Assembly (NCBI RefSeq): GCF_003818135.1
Contig: NZ_RPOH01000064.1
Location: 1-64,000, forward strand
DNA from: Buttiauxella warmboldiae
Lineage (GTDB): Bacteria; Pseudomonadota; Gammaproteobacteria; Enterobacterales; Enterobacteriaceae
DNA: 64,000 nucleotides
Direction: 5' to 3'
Shown here: positions 7,731-19,200 of the stretch, one piece after another
How positions within the stretch are numbered: the stretch's first letter is position 1
Layout: the number at the start of each line of letters is the position of its first letter
Made by a program: the position numbers and the translations under genes
The notes under the pieces: model-generated
Told to the model about the DNA's origin: nothing
Database searches by the model: none
The model's input: the letters and a program-made list of their open reading frames with translations, nothing else

Positions 7731-9242
7731 ATGACCCGGCTTGTTACGGTTAATAACATCGTTAAGAAATTCGCAGGCACCGTTGCTTTGCAAAATGTCT
7801 CTTTTGATATTTTAGCGGGTGAAGTGCATGTCCTGTTAGGGGAAAACGGTGCCGGTAAATCGACGCTGATGAAAATCCTCTCCGGTATTTACGCGCCGAC
7901 CTCTGGCGAAATAGTGCTCGGCGATAATGCCTGGAATACACTAACGCCAACGCAATCCCGGGAATTTGGTATCCGGCTTATCTACCAGGAATTGTCGGTT
8001 ATTGACTATCTGTCAATTGAGGAAAACCTGTTTGTCGGAAGTATACCCACGAAAAAGATTCTGGGTATTCCCGTGGTTGACCGCTCATTTATGCGCAATA
8101 AAGCCAGAAAAGCGCTGGCGCGTGTTGGGCTGAATCACCCGCCACAAACGCTGGTTGGCAAACTCTCTATTTCCGAAAAGCAACAGGTTGAAATTGCCAA
8201 AGCGCTGGTGGACGATCCCCGCGTTATTATTATGGACGAGCCAACGTCTTCCCTGAATGATGAAGAGGTGGCAAGGCTGTTTGCCATTATTAATGACTTA
8301 CGGCGCTCAGGGATGGGGATTGTTTATATCTCCCATAAATTAAAAGAAATTCCCGTTATCGGCGATCGCGTTTCTGTTCTCAAAGATGGCTGTTATGTGG
8401 GGACCTGGGACGCCAAAACCACGCCTGTTGAAACGCTGGTTGCCCGCATGGTTGGGCGTGAACTCAGCCATGCCCGGCCTGACGGTCTGAATGTTGATAA
8501 AAGCGTGAAGGTGTTTGCAGTTGATTCGCTGGCTTCAAAAGATGGCAAGGTCAATAACGTTTCATTCGATTTGCACCGCGGCGAGATTCTGGGTTTTGCT
8601 GGCTTAATGGGGGCTGGCCGTAGTGAATTAATGGAAACTATCTTCGGCGTCAGGGCTAAACGCGCAGGTACGCTGACGTTAAACGGTAAACCCTTGAACA
8701 TTAAAAACCCAACCGATGCCATCCGTGCAGGTATCGCTTTTGTGACGGAAGATCGTCGGCGTACCGGCTTTTTCCATAATTTTAGCGTCGCGGAAAATAT
8801 ATCCATTCTGCCCTACGTGAAATCATCATGCCATGTACTCTCTCTGGGAAGACTTGATTATCAGGCAGAGAAAGCGTTAGGTGAACAGTATAAAAAATCA
8901 CTGAATATACGTTGTGCGTCAGCGAAACAGTCGATAACGCAACTTTCCGGTGGGAATCAGCAAAAAGCGATTATTGCAAAATGGCTGGCAGCAAAGAGCG
9001 ATCTGTTTATTTTTGATGAACCCACACGCGGCATTGATATTGGTGCTAAAGCTGAAATTTATGCCATTCTGCGGCAGCTGGCCAGCGCCGGTCGGGGAAT
9101 TATTATGGTTTCCTCTGAATTACCAGAGCTCTTATCGGTGTGCGATCGAATCGTCGTTTATCGTCATGGGCAGATAGTCACCTGTCTGGATAATAAAGAT
9201 GCAACGGAAGAAAAAATTATGCATGCGGCTACCGCGTGCTGA
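7731..9242 (+). CDS. Sugar ABC importer ATPase with two nucleotide-binding domains (RbsA-like)
   Basis: 503 aa. The first ATPase domain has Walker A GENGAGKST, signature LSISEKQQVEIAKAL and Walker B VIIMDEPTSSL. The second has the degenerate Walker A of this family (GLMGAGRSE), the signature LSGGNQQKAIIAKWL and Walker B LFIFDEPTRGIDIG. This tandem layout, with one catalytic-site variant, is characteristic of RbsA/MglA/XylG energisers. It should pair with the RbsC-like permease directly downstream. GAGGTAG lies just upstream of ATG 7731. Confidence 0.92.
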   Translation: MTRLVTVNNIVKKFAGTVALQNVSFDILAGEVHVLLGENGAGKSTLMKILSGIYAPTSGEIVLGDNAWNTLTPTQSREFGIRLIYQELSVIDYLSIEENLFVGSIPTKKILGIPVVDRSFMRNKARKALARVGLNHPPQTLVGKLSISEKQQVEIAKALVDDPRVIIMDEPTSSLNDEEVARLFAIINDLRRSGMGIVYISHKLKEIPVIGDRVSVLKDGCYVGTWDAKTTPVETLVARMVGRELSHARPDGLNVDKSVKVFAVDSLASKDGKVNNVSFDLHRGEILGFAGLMGAGRSELMETIFGVRAKRAGTLTLNGKPLNIKNPTDAIRAGIAFVTEDRRRTGFFHNFSVAENISILPYVKSSCHVLSLGRLDYQAEKALGEQYKKSLNIRCASAKQSITQLSGGNQQKAIIAKWLAAKSDLFIFDEPTRGIDIGAKAEIYAILRQLASAGRGIIMVSSELPELLSVCDRIVVYRHGQIVTCLDNKDATEEKIMHAATAC

Positions 9243-9268
9243 ACAGCATTGTGATTACGGAGTGCTTT

Positions 9269-10258
9269 ATGAGTAAATCAAATGTGATTGTACCGGCAGT
9301 GAATAATCCTTCCCGTAACTTTTCGACGCTCTGGCAGGAATATGGTATTGTTGGCGTGCTGATCTGTCTGTTTATTATTTCTAGTATTCTTTCTCCGCAA
9401 TATTTCCTGACCAGTGACAACCTAATCCAGATCCTGCTGCAAAGCTCGGTGATGGTACTGCTGGCCTGCGGGGTCTTCTTTACCATCTTGATTGCAGGTA
9501 TCGATCTCTCCGTCGGATCTATTCTGGCGTTAACCGGTATGGTTACCGCGCAAATGATGATGGCTGGCTGTCCTGTCTGGATAGCGATTCTCGTCGGTGG
9601 GGTGATGCTCGGCGCGGTATTGGGGCTGATCAATGGCTTTTTGGTTAACATGACCGGGCTGCATCCCTTTATTATCACGTTAGGAACCGTGGCCGTTTAC
9701 CGCGGATTGACGCTGATTATTTCAGATGCTCGTTCGGTTTTTGGTTTCGATCCTGCTTTTGGTGATGCTATCGCGGGCAACCTGTTTTCTATTCCCGTAC
9801 CGGTCATTATTGCACTGGTGATGGCGGTAATTCTTTGGTTTATTACTCGCCATACAAAACTGGGTCGTAATATTTATGCTATTGGTGGCAATGCCCAGGC
9901 CGCCTGGTTCTCTGGTATCAATATTAAATATCACACGCTTGTTGTATTTATGATCTCCGGGATCTGTGCGGGGATCTCAGGTGTTATTACCGTGGCACGC
10001 ACCGCTGCCGCTGAACCCAATGCAGGTATTGGTTTTGAAACCTTTGCGATTGCTTCAGCCATTATTGGCGGCACCAGTTTCTTTGGTGGCCGCGGGCGCG
10101 TCTTTGGCGTGGTGGTGGGGGGGCTAATTATTGGCGTGATCAGTAATATTCTGAACCTGATGAACGTGCAAACTTACTACCAGCAAATCGTTATGGGGGC
10201 ATTGATTATTGTCGCCGTTACCATTGATAAATTACTCAGCAGCAGTGAAGGAAAATAA
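9269..10258 (+). CDS. Sugar ABC importer permease (RbsC-like)
   Basis: About 329 aa with eight or more hydrophobic segments. Family signatures include GIDLSVGSILALTGM, LHPFIITLGT and the conserved GGTSFFGGRGRVFGVVVGG near the end, all typical of BPD_transp_2 permeases. ATG 9269 with CGGAG seven bases upstream is preferred over the GTG at 9236, which overlaps the ATPase stop. It forms the membrane channel for the RbsB/RbsA-like proteins encoded upstream. Confidence 0.9.
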   Translation: MSKSNVIVPAVNNPSRNFSTLWQEYGIVGVLICLFIISSILSPQYFLTSDNLIQILLQSSVMVLLACGVFFTILIAGIDLSVGSILALTGMVTAQMMMAGCPVWIAILVGGVMLGAVLGLINGFLVNMTGLHPFIITLGTVAVYRGLTLIISDARSVFGFDPAFGDAIAGNLFSIPVPVIIALVMAVILWFITRHTKLGRNIYAIGGNAQAAWFSGINIKYHTLVVFMISGICAGISGVITVARTAAAEPNAGIGFETFAIASAIIGGTSFFGGRGRVFGVVVGGLIIGVISNILNLMNVQTYYQQIVMGALIIVAVTIDKLLSSSEGK

Positions 10259-10270
10259 TTCAGAATATAA

Positions 10271-10302
10271 TTTCTGCCACGCAGTAAGCCGCGTGGCAGA
10301 AA
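10271..10302. terminator. Bidirectional hairpin between convergent genes
   Basis: TTTCTGCCACGC and GCGTGGCAGAAA are perfect 12-base inverted arms with an 8-base loop, placed between the end of the permease gene and the end of the convergent DUF2165 gene. It likely ends transcription from both sides, although T-runs are weak. Confidence 0.75.
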
Positions 10303-10323
10303 TCACATAAATAATCTTTAACT

Positions 10324-10836
10324 TTATGCTGATTCAGGTTTTTTCTCGTCTCTGTCCGGAATGATGAGGTAAATCAGAATAAGGATTACCATGGTGAAAA
10401 TCCGAAAGGACGCATTGAGGCCATTCCATGTTTTTGACATCCACATGCCAAACCATTCCCCGCCTACCGACATAAATCCGACCTGCCAGAGAATAAAAGC
10501 AAGCGTTAATGCTATCACGCCCCAGCGTTTTGCATGGTTAAAGGTTTTTGCTGACTGCTTACGGGCGCATAACATCATCCAGCTGCCATACCAACCAGCT
10601 GCTGCGATGACGCATTCAGTGATGATGATTATCAAATAGAATAGATGATGTAACATCGGGTTATTGATGGCCCGATATTTTATCGTGGCATCGGGAAAAA
10701 TAGTATCCATCATCAGCACATGTTGCACAAAATCAAAATTTGTTTGGTAGTCAGTAATATTACCAAAGGCAACCAGCGTGGCATAAAACGAAACGGCCGC
10801 CAGTAAAATTAACTTGCTATATCTAATTGTCAGCAT
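10324..10836 (-). CDS. DUF2165-family small membrane protein
   Basis: 170 aa with four clear hydrophobic segments (near residues 9-28, 64-86, 103-124 and 142-162) and a short charged tail. Conserved parts such as NITDY and FVQHVLMMDTIFPD match the DUF2165 family of predicted integral membrane proteins. No function is established. It is a single gene ending before a hairpin and upstream of the receptor gene in the same direction, with 43 bases between, so it could also be read from receptor transcripts. Confidence 0.8.
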   Translation of the reverse strand: MLTIRYSKLILLAAVSFYATLVAFGNITDYQTNFDFVQHVLMMDTIFPDATIKYRAINNPMLHHLFYLIIIITECVIAAAGWYGSWMMLCARKQSAKTFNHAKRWGVIALTLAFILWQVGFMSVGGEWFGMWMSKTWNGLNASFRIFTMVILILIYLIIPDRDEKKPESA

Positions 10837-10879
10837 AATTATTCATCCTGTGATTAATGAAACTAACTCTGTTAAATGC

Positions 10880-13078
10880 TCAGAAATAATATTGGTAGCT
10901 GATTCCCACCGCCCGGCCTTCTCTCACTGTTCCGACATGCGCATCCTTTCCCGTACCGCCATAAGCTGGATCTAATGCCGGATAATAGAATCCATAAACC
11001 GGGCTGCGGTTATTTAACAGGTTGGTGGACCATAGATAAACATCGCCATAGATACTTTTGAAACCCAGGCGGGTGTTAAGCAAGTGGGTTTCACCTAGCT
11101 CGAAATTATTGCCAATATCAGCCTCACGCGGGCTGCCGTAGCGATAGCTTAGGTTGGCGTTAAACACCACGGGCAAGTTCGCCAGCTGCATCGGACGCGA
11201 ATAATCCGTGGCGAATGAGGCCCCCCAACGCGGTACATCAGGAATGCGGTTGCCCTTTTTGCCGCCAGACTTGCTGTTTTCAGGGAGCTGAGTGAGCGTT
11301 GCCAGCGTGTAGTCAACGCCCATTTTCACTATCAAGTCAGCGTCAGGTCTCCAGGTGGCGGAGAACTCCGCACCTTTACTTTCGGTATCAAAGTTTTCGG
11401 TGACGGTGGCGAAACTGCGGCTGGGGTCGAGCAAAGTATAGTAATGATCGTCATGAGTGCGGCTGTAGAACAGCGCTGGGTTAAGCTCCAGATTAAGCGA
11501 TGAAATCAGCGCCTTCGCGCCCATCTCATAGCTGTTAATGGTGCTGGGCTTATAAGGGGTGGAAGGCTCTCCGCTGGCAATACTGGTATCCCAGTTACTG
11601 AATCCGCCCGATTTGTGCCCCCTGGACCATGAGCCATAAAGGTTCCAGTCATCGCTTAGCATATAGTTCAGGCCAATGCGGCCGGTGAAATAACGTTCAG
11701 ACAGCGTCTGGTTATCGTTCTGCTGCGTTGGGCCCTGGCCTGCATAGTTCGGATTGGCATTCCAGCGGGCGCGATAAGCTAATTTTTCCCAGGTGTGGCG
11801 CAGGCCGGTAGTTAAATCCAGCCGGTTAGTGAGGGGAAGGGTTGTCTCGCCAAACAGGGCAAAACTGTTGTTGGTAAAACGCCGTTGAAATTGCGCATTC
11901 ATCGGGTCGCTCTCCCATCCGGGCATCTCATTCCAGCCGCCGTTATGTCGTAGGGTACGCCCGGAGTGGATATAATTTATGCCGGATACCCAGAAAAGAG
12001 GGCTGCCGGCCGTTGAGCCCAGACGTAGCTCCTGAAAAAATTGTTTCTGCCGGTTGCTGAACATCCGCCATGAATTATAGTGGGTGCCATACAGACGCTG
12101 GCTGGTACGCGCATCAATAGTCGGCCCTGAGGAGGAGTGGTAGTAATTCCCCCAGCCGGTGACATTGGTGAGCTGAAGTTCATCCCAGCGGTGCTGCCAG
12201 TTAAAGGTCAGGGTTGTGTCGTTTCCCCAGTCGTCCATTGAGCCTTTGGGCAGGCTGATTTTGTCGCTACCATCTAACAGCGTCATGCCCACGGCATTAT
12301 GGCGCTGGCGTTGATGATCGACAGTTAGCAGCAGGCTGTCCTGCTCGCCCGGCTGCCAGCCGAGGCTGGCTCGGCCAGTGAGATTCTGCGGATGGCTAAG
12401 TGGCCGATTACCGTCCTGCTCATTTTTTAACGCGGCATCTTTGCGGTCGTACTGTAATGCCACGCGACTATTTAGCGTGTCGGTCAGCGGTGCATTCACC
12501 ACCATTTCGCCAAGAGCATGCCCACGGGTTCCCCATTCACCACCAATATGGCCTGTAAATAAGCTAGTTGGCTTGTTTGACGTCACATTGATTGCTCCCG
12601 CCTCGCTGTTGCGTCCAAACAGCGTTCCCTGTGGTCCTTTCAGAATATCTACCTGCTCGATATCCAGCAGGCGGCTGGTGATGTTCCCCACCGGAACCGG
12701 CACGCCGTTTAGCATGGTAACAACCGAAGTATCATCGTTACTGACCTGGTTAACCGAGCCCACTCCCCTGATCTTGATGGAGGATTCGGGATTTTGCCCG
12801 TCGGTGTTTAGTGCCAGCCCCGGTGTTTGCCATAGCAGGCTTTGTCCATCTTTGATTTGCCCCTGCTCCAGAGCAAGGTTGTCCTGATGATTGACGGTAA
12901 AAGGAATTTTTCGATTTGATTCCGGCACAAACCGCGCGTTGACCGTCGTTTCAACCGTTAACACCTCTTCTTTTGTCTCAACCGGTTGCTGGCCAGATTT
13001 ATCCGGCGCTGCGGCATAGCCGGGGGGGATCATAACCAGCATGCTCCAGCTAATCACTGACCAAGAGTGGAATTTCAT
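10880..13078 (-). CDS. TonB-dependent outer-membrane metallophore receptor
   Basis: 732 aa. A signal peptide (MKFHSWSVISWSMLVMIPPG, cleavage near YAA) is followed by a likely TonB box (EEVLTVETT), a plug domain (IKIRGVGSVN, VDILKGPQGTLFGRNSEAGA) and a beta-barrel ending in aromatic SYQYYF. This is the layout of FyuA/FptA-type siderophore receptors, though it is longer than FyuA (about 670 aa). It is divergent from the NRPS operon across a 167-base region, so it should import the metal complex of that product. AAGGAG precedes the start. Its specificity cannot be read from the sequence. Confidence 0.9.
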   Translation of the reverse strand: MKFHSWSVISWSMLVMIPPGYAAAPDKSGQQPVETKEEVLTVETTVNARFVPESNRKIPFTVNHQDNLALEQGQIKDGQSLLWQTPGLALNTDGQNPESSIKIRGVGSVNQVSNDDTSVVTMLNGVPVPVGNITSRLLDIEQVDILKGPQGTLFGRNSEAGAINVTSNKPTSLFTGHIGGEWGTRGHALGEMVVNAPLTDTLNSRVALQYDRKDAALKNEQDGNRPLSHPQNLTGRASLGWQPGEQDSLLLTVDHQRQRHNAVGMTLLDGSDKISLPKGSMDDWGNDTTLTFNWQHRWDELQLTNVTGWGNYYHSSSGPTIDARTSQRLYGTHYNSWRMFSNRQKQFFQELRLGSTAGSPLFWVSGINYIHSGRTLRHNGGWNEMPGWESDPMNAQFQRRFTNNSFALFGETTLPLTNRLDLTTGLRHTWEKLAYRARWNANPNYAGQGPTQQNDNQTLSERYFTGRIGLNYMLSDDWNLYGSWSRGHKSGGFSNWDTSIASGEPSTPYKPSTINSYEMGAKALISSLNLELNPALFYSRTHDDHYYTLLDPSRSFATVTENFDTESKGAEFSATWRPDADLIVKMGVDYTLATLTQLPENSKSGGKKGNRIPDVPRWGASFATDYSRPMQLANLPVVFNANLSYRYGSPREADIGNNFELGETHLLNTRLGFKSIYGDVYLWSTNLLNNRSPVYGFYYPALDPAYGGTGKDAHVGTVREGRAVGISYQYYF

Positions 13079-13112
13079 CTTGCCATTCTCCTTTGCAGAA
13101 TATAGATTGATG

Positions 13113-13128
13113 TTATGTTATAACATAA
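13113..13128. promoter_or_regulatory. Perfect 16-bp palindrome in the divergent receptor/NRPS promoter
   Basis: TTATGTTATAACATAA is a perfect palindrome between the receptor gene (starting at 13078, minus) and the first NRPS (starting at 13246, plus). It carries ATGTTAT/ATAACAT half sites like those of Zur boxes, but with a shorter centre than the usual Zur consensus. A second short palindrome, AATAATTATT, lies near 13161-13170. No good 19-bp Fur box was found. Which regulator binds is unknown. Confidence 0.55.
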
Positions 13129-13245
13129 TAATTAAAGCGGGCAACCATTCGCGATTAAGTAATAATTATTTTTATTTTAGGGAGTTAGGAGGTAACGCGG
13201 GCGTAATGAGCAACATGTCATAGTGGTAAAGCAGGAGGATTATCG

Positions 13246-16200
13246 GTGTCAGAATCAGATTGCACATCAGGTCAGACGCGTTATCGCACCACGAAGATCC
13301 AACGCGCGTATTTTGTGGGGCGGCAGCTGGCTTTACCGTTGGGAGGGGTGGAATGCGTCGCCTGCCTGGCGTTTACCGGTAAGGGATTAGATGAGACGAA
13401 ACTGCGGCTGGCGATAAATAATATCGCCAACCTTCCGGCACTACGATGGCGCTTTTTGGATGCAGATTATTTGATACAGGGGGAGAAAAGGGTTCCTGAA
13501 TTAACCATACACCATCGACATCGCTCTCAGGCGTCGGAGCATGAGTCTGTGCTCCGGGAACGCATGTTTTCACAATCTATTGATTTAACTCAGGGTCTCC
13601 TGTGGGGTGTTGAACTAACGCATTGGCACGATGGCAGATCGACTCTGCATATTGCGATATCGCTGGCGGTGGTTGACTTAGCAGGGCTTTCTGCGTTGAT
13701 GCACCATTTTATGCAGTTTTACCAGCAGCGAACATTACCGCCGCAGTGCGTTAATCCCGAACAGCTTTATCAGCGTCTGCATGAGAATCAGCTGCGTATT
13801 GCGCGCAAACGCCAGAAAAACCAGCAGCGGCTGGAAAAGCTGGCGTTTGCGCGTATGGAAGACCTTCCTCCCCCTCCCGATCTGCCTTTTACCAGCTTCA
13901 GACCTGAACAACAGAGTCTGACTGGCAGCGTGCTGAGACGTTCACGTGTTTATGATGCCCGGCAGTGGGGCCGAGTGCGGGAATATGCGGCTAAATTAGA
14001 CGTAGCGCCCTCAGCTCTGGTTCTGGCGCTTTATACCAGAGCTTTGCGTCAATACAGCGCCATCCCTGATTTTGTCGTGACTGTCACCAACCTATCAGTC
14101 ACGGGTACCGAAATGGAACTGACAGAGCGTACGGTCGCTTATGCTCATCGAGCTAGGAGGCTGGAGTCGCTGGAGGCGATGGTGCGAGATACCCATGACG
14201 ACCTTCGCTATCGGTTGTTGCGCGGTGTTGATTGTGAAACCGAACTGCGCAGCGTTCTTGCCGATGCCTCCTGTACGCACCCCGGCGTTTCTCCCTATAT
14301 CTTTACCTATGCTGCACAACAGCCTGTTTTTGATAACCAGGTTATTGATACTTTTGGCCAGCCCCGTATGTGGGGACAAACGCCGCAGGTGGTGATTGAC
14401 TGTCAGGTATTTATGTTGACAGAGCACGAGATAGAAGTGGCTTTTGATGTCCGGCGAGCAGCGATCCCTGCTGATGTGGAAAAAGGGATTTTCGCGCTGC
14501 TGACAGAATCGATTGATGCTGTCATCGCGGGGCGTCAGCCAGATGACGTTCTGCCGCGCGCCGCGCGTGCGTGGCGAACAGCAGTCAACTCAACACCTGC
14601 CGCGAGTCCCCCTGAAATGCTGTTCAGTGGATTCAGGCGGCAGGTGCAGGTTCGTCCCCAGGCTCTCGCTTTGGTGAGTCCGGCCAACGATCCTGATTTG
14701 CCCCCCGAACTTTGCGATCCGCTACTGCGTCACCAGCAGATGCGGCAGTGGTGCTATGCAGAACTGGATCAACTGGCTCTTCGCCTCGCAGCTCGCCTGG
14801 TCACCCATACTATTCCTGAAGAGATTATCGGTATTCGGCTGCCCAAAGGTCCGTCGCAGATTGTGGCTGCGCTGGCGGTACTGTATGCCGGATGCGCCTA
14901 TCTCCCGGTAGGGATGGATATGCCGGAAGAGCGCCTGAGCAAGATTAGCCAGCGTTCCGGTATGCGCTATTTGCTGACGGCGGTGGATTTTGAACAGATT
15001 GAACAGCAGATGCCTTTAACCGAACCCCGGGCGGTGGCAGGCGGTGATAACCCGGAGGCGCTGGCCTACGTTATTTTTACTTCGGGTTCAACCGGGGAGC
15101 CGAAAGGCGTTGCGATCGCCCATCGGGCGGCGAATAACACTATCGCTGATGTCAATATTCGCCACCAGGTAACGGAAAGAGACGTGCTGTTGGCGGTCTC
15201 TTCTCTGGATTTTGACCTCAGCGTGTATGACATTTTCGGGCCGCTCAGCGCAGGTGCAAAGATTGTCACCATCAATGAGAATGAGCGTCGCGACGCTTTC
15301 CGTTGGGCTGAGCGTATTAAGGTTTATCAGGTAACTCTGTGGAACTCTGTACCGGCGTTAGCCGCAATGCTGTCGGCAGCGGCGGATCGTTTGCCCTCTG
15401 TTCGTGCCTGGCTCTGTTCCGGGGACTGGATTGCGCCCTCGTTGTTTTCAGAGCTACAAAAGGTTGCCCCGAGTTCGGTCCTGGTGGCGATGGGAGGCAG
15501 CACTGAGGCCGCGATCTGGTCCAATGAATATGTGATCCGCAGTGCCGAAGATCTGAAAGCGCGCTGGTCCTCGGTGCCTTACGGTTTGCCGCTGAGCGGG
15601 CAGCAGTATCGTGTGGTACGCGAGGAGGATGTCGGACGCTTTGAGGATTGTCCAGACGGCGTGACTGGGGAACTGTGGATCGGAGGAGAGGGGTTGGCGC
15701 AGGGATATCTGGGTGATCCTGAGCGTACCGCCGAGCGGTTTGTTTATGCCCGGGAAACAGCGGCAGGTGGTGAGACACGCTGGTACCGTACCGGTGATTT
15801 GGGCTACTGGCGTGAAGGATTACTGTTTTTTGTCGGACGGCTGGATACGCAGGTCAAGATCCAGGGACACCGTGTTGAATGTGGTGAAATCGAACAGGCA
15901 CTGAAAAATCTGCCGGGCATCGATAACGCGGTGGTGGTGCCGATTCGCCAGCGGCGTGCGCTGGGAGCGGTGCTTGTGGGCCGCGATATTCTTACGGAAC
16001 AACTGCCCCCGCTTCTCTCCCGTCAGCTACCGCATTATATGATACCGGCTCGTTTTCTGATGCGCGATCGGCTGGTACTCAGTCGAAACGGAAAAATCGA
16101 CCGCGCGTGGGCAAACCAGGAGCTGGAGAGTGAAGAAACTGTAGCGCCATGTGATACTGAGCTTGCGCCATCGTCTCTCTTTACCTGCTGTTTGGCGGCC

Positions 16201-19200
16201 TGGCGTCAGGTACTGGGGCGGGATGAGATCGGCGCTGACGATAACTTTTTTGCGCTGGGGGGCGATAGCCTGGCGGCAACGCGCGTTTGCGTCCTGCTAC
16301 AGTCGCAGGGAGTGCAGGTTGACGTTGGTGAGCTTTTTGCCGCCAGCACCCTCAATGATTTTGCTTTATGCTGCCAGACTGGCGCAGTGCGTCGTGCCGT
16401 TGATGGCAGCATTCGATCAGATCTTCTCGATCCGTTCCCGCTGACGTCATTACAGCGAGCTTATGCGCTCGGTGCCGACGGTATCCCCGGCGTTAGCCGC
16501 TGCGATACCGTGTTTTCTATCATTCTTCACAATGAGCACGGCTATCCTCTGGTGCGCTGGCAGCAGGCGCTTGATGCGCTTATCCGGGAAACGGCGGCAC
16601 TCAGGTTGGTTCGGACGGAAGCACAGCAGCAGATTGTCACCCCCCAGCCCGTCCCGCTGGCGATCCTGCCGGAAGGCGAGAATTTGCAGGCTTATCTGTC
16701 GGACGCTCCCCTTGACGCCCGGGCACATCCGTCGGTCAGGCTGGTCGCTATTGAAGACGATCCGACACGAGTCGGGGTGATGTTTAACTACCTGAGTCTG
16801 GATGCGCTGAGCCTGATTAGGATAATCCTGGCGCTAATTGAACGGGTAACAGGCCAGCAAGACACCTCCCAACCTGAGAGCCATATTACGCCGTTTTTAC
16901 TTTATGCAAGCCAGATAGCCGGGCAGGCAGTTTCCTCTTCAGAGTGGGATGCGGAAACGTGGCAGCCCCCGGTGCTGTCAGCGATTTCCGGGATGCCTGC
17001 GGTCAGCCGTATCAAATCGCTGACCTGGCATCTGAGCGATACGGCGCGGCAAATGCTTGAAGAGCAGGCCCAACGCGAGCAGGTCACCTTATCCGCGCTG
17101 ATCCTCAAAGCCCTGGGCGAGTCGCTTATCATTCTCTGCGATCGCCAGCAGGTGGTGATAGTGGTGCCGATATGCTGGCGACCATCGGGCTCGCTGCAGG
17201 CTCTCGGACAGTTTACTCAGTTACGTCTTTGCCGTTACACAGCAAATTCTACGGTGAGGGAGGTATCCCACAGTTTGGGAGAGGCCGTTGCTGGAAGAAC
17301 GCCTGACGATCGTTACATCGCCGCGCGCGGACGGGCGGTCTATCCCTTTGTCTTTACCAGTACGGTAGGTATTCCGGAGGTTGAAACGCTCAACCAGCGG
17401 GAGACACGAATTGACTGGTCGCACACCCGCACCCCCGGCGTACTTATCGATTGCCAGGTGCTTCCGAGGGGGAACGGGCTTGAGATTCGCTGGGATTATG
17501 CCGCCGGTATCCTGGATCAGTCGCAGCTCATGGTCGCTCACCGTTTGTTCGTGTCGCAGTTGTTGCAGGAACGGGGAGGGGGGGAAATCGCTGCCGAACC
17601 TGATTTTTCACCTGCGCCACCGATAGCCGGGTTTAACGGGGATCAAATAGGCAGACGTGCGATTTCCGCAGCGCTCAGAGCTATAGATAAGGTTCCCGCT
17701 GCCCTGATACCGGTTATTGATGTCTGGAAAAAGCTGGATCTGCCAGCGGCAGACCCGGCATGGAGTGAGGTGGGCCATTTTCTGGCATCCTGCATTAGCG
17801 GTGAGCGCCCGCGTAACGATCTTCTTCAACACCCGTTCCTTGCGCCGGAGCAGCTTTTGCTGGCCTCCCTCAGACAGATTGCTTTTTTTGATTGCCTGAT
17901 TGCCGATCTGCGCGCGCAGTCTCTGCGCTTGCATCCGGCTCGTTCAGCGCTGAGCGTGCTGATTCTCGGCGCGGGTAGCGGCGTGTTCGGGCAGGCGTTA
18001 GTAGAAGCAGCAGCAGAGCGCGGGCTACCGCTACGGCTGGATGAGTATGAAGGGAGCGAGGTGCTGAACGCGTTTGCAGCTCACCGCAAACCGACAGAGG
18101 GGAAGATACCTGATGTGGTTATCGCCCCGGCAAGCCTGCACAGGGATGGTACCTTGCTTGGGTGGTTAACAGATATCCACCGTATGGAGCATCAGGTTGC
18201 ACCAACACATATTCATGTGCTGGAAGTAACCGAACCTGATGCGGCCTCGCTGATTGCCGCTTTACTCAATCCCGCCCTGGTAGATAACGGACAATCTCCT
18301 TTATTGGCCCCCTCAGCCTGGGGACGGTGTCTGGAGCAGATCGGTGCCAGCCTGGAGCAGGTGCTGCACCCGACAGAGAATCTGGTATGGATTAAGGCCA
18401 CGCTGTTGCTTGCCCAGATCCCGCAAGCCTGGCCGCAGCCTTTCGTGCCGAATCCGGCGCCTGTGGAGGTGGAAGCGCAGGTTGCGGCATGCTGGAAAAA
18501 GGTGCTGGGGTTGAGTTCGCCTCCTGCGTCTTCGGCAGACTTCTTCGCGCTTGGCGGAGATTCTCTGGGGGCGACCCAAATTGTTATGGCGCTGCGTCAG
18601 CAGGGGATCGGATCGGTACGGCTGGCCGATCTGTTTAACCATCCAAAGTTTGCTGACTTTGTCGCGTGGATCCTGGCCCAGAGTCCCTATGCTCAGAAAC
18701 CGCCTCTCGCACTCAGTGAACAGCTCACAACCTATCCACTGACTCTCCTGCAAAAGGCCTATCTGGCCGGACGATCCCCGGATCAGCTGTTGGGTGGCGT
18801 AGCATCGCACTGCTATTTTGAGTTCTCAGTTTCTGAACCTGAAGGGATCGATATTGCCATTTGGCAGCAGGCGCTCAGCCAGGTGATCGCTCGCCATGAT
18901 GCTTTGCGATCGCGGATCGTCTGGCAGAACGGAGAGCCTTTTGGTCTGGTTAGCGAGCAGGCTGTCTGCCCGCCAGAAGTGACTGCGGATGTGCGTGCTC
19001 TGACCGAGGCTGAAATTCCCGATCCCGTCCAGCACTATCCGTTACGCGTACGCCTGTCGCCGGATGGCAAAACCATCGGTATCGGTATGGATAACCTGAT
19101 GCTCGACGGTATCTCAATGTTTCTGGTTATGCGGGAATTGGGGGCGATTTACCAGGGAAAAACGCTGCCCCCGCCTGCCGTCACGACTTACGCGCAATAT

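Noticed and set aside
13160-13176. AT-rich stretch AATAATTATT as a Fur box
   Set aside because: It matches the hexamer pattern only loosely; any AT-rich promoter would score similarly by eye.
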